Shown: positions 62,401 through 64,000 of the stretch, in pieces
Layout of the letters: each line of letters begins with the position of its first letter
Position numbering within the stretch: position 1 is the stretch's first letter
Origin: Amoebophrya sp. A120
Lineage: Eukaryota; Sar; Dinophyceae; Syndiniales; Amoebophryaceae
Assembly (NCBI GenBank): GCA_905178155.1
Contig: CAJINV010000032.1
Span: 49,128 to 113,127, forward strand
Reading direction: 5' to 3'
Length of the DNA stretch: 64,000 nucleotides
Position numbers and translations under genes: made by a program
Notes under the pieces: model-generated
The model's input: only the letters and a program-made list of their open reading frames with translations
Database searches by the model: none
Told to the model about the DNA's origin: nothing

Positions 62401-64000
62401 GGAAGACTTGTAACGCGCATCCCCATGAGAGCCATTTCCAATCGTGTTTTGGAATTTGTGATGCTGTGAACAGGACGAGCAGATAAATCTGTGATGCGGC
62501 TGCCCTTGCTAACCTGCACTACACTGAAGAGTGCAACTTGTCATGCGTGACCCACAAAACTCCTAGGTTTGCGTTGCATCATCCCCATCCTGACTCTGGT
62601 GTGGGGACGTTTTTACACAGGATAAGCGCCCCTGCTTGATTGCCCCGTCTACCTCCCTCCGGGTGGGTCCCACTGCGTGGCCTAAAAAACTGCGACACTG
62701 GTTCTGCGTCCATTGTCGGTAGTCGTCCCCCCCAGCCTGCTATCAACTGTAAAAATCCCTGGATGTCTGGAAGAATTCATGTTTGTCATGCTTGTCTGGC
62801 ATGACTCTTAAATCTGTCATGCACGTTACCCAAGAGCTCCGTTTTTCTGTCATGCAGAAACGTAGTTTGTCATGCAGAATAGGCAACACCTAAAAGCTCA
62901 GAAACTTGTCATGCTGAGCCAGCAGTTGTGGCCTCCTCATGATACGCCACACAGCATCACAAGTTTCCAGACATCCTGGGATTTTTGCATTTGATACCTG
63001 CCGGGCTTTGTCCTCGTCGAAGCACCTTGCCGGTGGACGTGTCGCGTAGGTCGCAGGAAATTGGAACAATATGTTCTCCGGCTTGAGGTCGGTGTGCACG
63101 CATTTGATAGAGTGAAGAAATGCTAAACCCTCGAACGTGTCCTTCGCAACCTGCTGGATGTCTTGTAAAAACATCGGTCTCTATTTCAAAGTGAAAAAAG
63201 CCCCCACGACCCCATAGTCAGAAGACAATTTGTGTTTTCTTTTTACCGGATTTTTTGTGTACACAAATGAACTTTGTATTGCAGCAAGAGCTTGTCGGCA
63301 TACTTATTCGGAGCCCATTTGGGAAGCATCCGGCTAGCAGCTTCGCCTGAGAAGCAAGGCTGACATAGGCGAAAACGCATGACAGCTTCGCTGTACAACA
63401 ATGCGCCAGAACTACACGGCTGCGGCCCTTTGCCTTCGCCTTGTATGCAAGACAAAGCCGATTTGTGATCACAAATTAACATCACAATAATTTCTTTTTC
63501 AATATGGGGAGGCGGGGGGGTTTTTCCTCTCAGTACTGTATTGATTGCCGGTCAAATGGTGGTACAGGCTGGCTTATGAAATGCAAAAGCATCGTACTAG
63601 TAGCAATCGCATTACAAATTTGCTCAGCATGAAAAATGGAATTTGTAATGAGGATTTAGGTTAGGGGGGAGATCTGTAATGCATGACTGCGATTACTACG
63701 AGTACGATACTTTTGCACAGGATATGGCTGCGAGGCTTTCGAAGACCATGACGAGATTATGAACTGCAAAAGTATAGTACTCGTAGCACATGCATTACAA
63801 ATGTTTTTCTTGAGGTAAAAATAAAAAATCCGCATTACGTTTACAAATTTTCTTTCTCATGTTGAGGCATTTAATACTATATACGAGTACAAGACTTTTG
63901 CATTCCATAGAAATGTCGCCCGTGCGTGAACTGATCCACGAGCTGCACAATTCTCTTCTTACCAGCACAAACGCCGTCTTTGAACTCCTTGCCCTGTTCC
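59411..64000 (-). CDS. LAMMER/CLK-type protein kinase (kinase 2), 3' part, at least 15 exons
   Basis: Exons: 64000(open)-63910, 63757-63725, 63574-63536, 63181-62997, 62740-62625, 62345-62288, 62026-61828, 61612-61406, 61164-61126, 60800-60785, 60522-60482, 60331-60300, 59996-59991, 59728-59685, 59462-59411. The window enters around subdomain IV-V (VQLVDQFTHGRHF-VMVFESLA). It then gives LTGNQYR, FLQDIQQVAKDTFEGLAFLH, HTDLKPENILFQFP, a Gln/Arg-rich insert and IIDCGGAIFQDE. Next come STPSYRSPEVMIGAAWDARA, DVYSFGCILMELYLGD, a Ser/Gly-rich insert, CLTVDPATRITSQKAL and the end AHNFFHRPVTSHD-TGA. As in kinase 1, Thr replaces Arg in HRD and Cys replaces Phe in DFG. The two genes are tandem paralogs, but most of their introners are at different positions. 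The N-terminus lies beyond 64000. SR-protein phosphorylation is the likely role by family. Confidence 0.9.
59463..59684. mobile_element. Introner, class I (222 bp)
   Basis: TATGCAATGCAAAGATGTCT / AGACATCTTTACAAGGCATA. Flanks CCCTG/CCTTC. Removal gives ITSQKA-LAHNFFH. Confidence 0.88.
59729..59990. mobile_element. Introner, class I (262 bp), back to back with the next
   Basis: TATCAAATGTAAAAATGTCT / CAGATATTTTTACATTTGATA. Flanks GGCGT/GGCGG. Only GGCGGG (59991-59996) separates it from the next element. Confidence 0.93.
59997..60299. mobile_element. Introner, class I variant (303 bp)
   Basis: TATCGAATCCAAGATCTCTG / CAGATCTTCGATATTTGCAATGCATA, with a hybrid right end. Removal of both neighbours joins ICEAC to LTVDPATRIT in frame. 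Confidence 0.85.
60332..60481. mobile_element. Introner, class II (150 bp)
   Basis: TATGCAATGCAAAAGCATCG / CGATACTTTTGCACAGGATA. Perfect CTCGG repeats (60327-60331, 60482-60486). Confidence 0.96.
60523..60784. mobile_element. Introner, class I (262 bp)
   Basis: TATCAAGTGTAAAAATGTCT / AGACATTTTTACATTTGATA. Perfect GTTGG repeats (60518-60522, 60785-60789). Confidence 0.96.
60801..61125. mobile_element. Introner, class V (325 bp)
   Basis: TATTGCGAGGAAAAATCCCC / GGGGGATTGTTTCACTTTGATA. Perfect TGTCT repeats (60796-60800, 61126-61130). Only 16 nt of exon separate it from the element at 60523-60784. Confidence 0.94.
61165..61405. mobile_element. Introner, class I, eroded (241 bp)
   Basis: TATGCATTGCAAATAAGTAT / CAGACCCAGTTCGATG..CCATGCGTA. 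Flanks CACCT/GACCT. Removal joins MWYSRQV-RSCTPPEEAVD. Confidence 0.85.
61613..61827. mobile_element. Introner, class IV (215 bp)
   Basis: TATCGCAAGAAAAAACTGTT / ACACTTTTTTCGTACGATA with TTTCACTGT. Perfect CCCTC repeats (61608-61612, 61828-61832). Sister of 21252-21463. Confidence 0.95.
62027..62287. mobile_element. Introner, class I (261 bp) splitting IIDCGG
   Basis: TATGGATTGTAAAAATGTCT / AGACATTTTTACATTTGATA. Perfect ATCGA repeats (62022-62026, 62288-62292). Kinase 1 has no intron here. Confidence 0.97.
62346..62624. mobile_element. Introner, class VI (279 bp)
   Basis: TATCCTGAGGAAAAACGTAC then CCACACCAG; right end CTGGTGTGGGGACGTTTTTA..CACAGGATA. Flanks AGCAC/AGCGC. Confidence 0.94.
62741..62996. 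mobile_element. Introner, class I (256 bp), the one GT-AG-compatible site
   Basis: TATCAACTGTAAAAATCCCT / CTGGGATTTTTGCATTTGATA. Perfect CCTGC repeats (62736-62740, 62997-63001). On the minus strand this gives CAG-GTATC..GATAGCAG-G, a canonical GT-AG arrangement. Confidence 0.96.
63182..63535. mobile_element. Introner, class V (about 354 bp)
   Basis: TATTTCAAAGTGAAAAAAGC / GGGGGGGTTTTTCCTCTCAGTA. The join QYRPMFLQDIQQ requires slightly different boundaries from the 5-bp rule, so its ends are uncertain by a few bases. Confidence 0.8.
63575..63724. mobile_element. Introner, class II (150 bp)
   Basis: TATGAAATGCAAAAGCATCG / CGATACTTTTGCACAGGATA. Perfect TGGCT repeats (63570-63574, 63725-63729). 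Confidence 0.97.
63758..63909. mobile_element. Introner, class II (152 bp)
   Basis: TATGAACTGCAAAAGTATAG / ACAAGACTTTTGCATTCCATA. Flanks GAGAT/GAAAT. Only 33 nt of exon separate it from the previous element. Confidence 0.94.

Noticed and set aside
1-64000. tRNA, rRNA and spliced-leader RNA genes
   Set aside because: I looked for tRNA arms, conserved rRNA blocks and the dinoflagellate spliced-leader core and did not find a convincing match by eye; a covariance-model search would be needed to exclude them.
1-64000. Classical transposase or reverse-transcriptase genes that could mobilise the introners
   Set aside because: No DDE/DDD, PiggyBac, hAT or RT motifs were recognised; the elements here look non-autonomous.

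Overview
The window is eukaryotic nuclear DNA from an organism whose genes are packed with transposon-like introns. All the genes I could reconstruct lie on the minus strand, in one head-to-tail series. They are broken by many short elements (mostly 100-330 bp) that begin TATC/TATG and end GATA/CATA. These carry terminal inverted repeats (TIRs) and are usually flanked by a 5-bp direct repeat. Removing the element plus one copy of the 5-bp repeat restores the reading frame at almost every site I tested. These are introner-type introns. Together with one-way gene order and abundant satellite DNA, they point to a dinoflagellate-lineage alveolate. A parasitic syndinian such as Amoebophrya, whose genomes are known for invasive intronic elements and non-GT-AG introns, is my best guess. 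The taxonomic call is an inference.

Layout. 1-1.06 kb: ~236-bp tandem repeat. 1.1-3.5 kb: a low-complexity hypothetical gene with introners. 3.4-6.7 kb: degenerate repeated coding segments that preserve introner-filled and introner-free copies of the same sites. 6.7-9.9 kb: sparse, with two introners. 9.9-15.1 kb: satellite block in which a 127-bp array (~23 copies) sits between two blocks of a 142-146-bp repeat. 15.7-26.2 kb: one ~10.5-kb gene with 24 exons, coding for an ankyrin/Trp-rich low-complexity protein of about 1,450 residues. 26.5-27 kb: 3' part of another gene (gene X). 27-48 kb: duplicated and decayed segments. These include GH2 glycosidase-like fragments, a second copy of the gene-X/ankyrin-gene junction, minisatellites, and truncated copies of a palmitoyltransferase C-terminus. 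48.1-50.5 kb: an intact DHHC palmitoyltransferase gene. 51.3-57.6 kb: a LAMMER/CLK-type protein kinase gene with 16 exons. 57.8-58.9 kb: 57-bp minisatellite. 59.4-64 kb: a second CLK-type kinase gene whose 5' part lies beyond the window.

The most valuable content is the introner system. At least ten TIR families share the same target-site behaviour. Three or four filled/empty site pairs are visible inside the window. Some introners sit back to back and leave 6-16-nt microexons. Conserved kinase and DHHC motifs act as internal rulers for the exact excision point. Of 18 perfect 5-bp repeats at gene insertions, only one allows a GT-AG intron, so the excision rule is either an unusual splicing mode or, less likely, DNA-level elimination.
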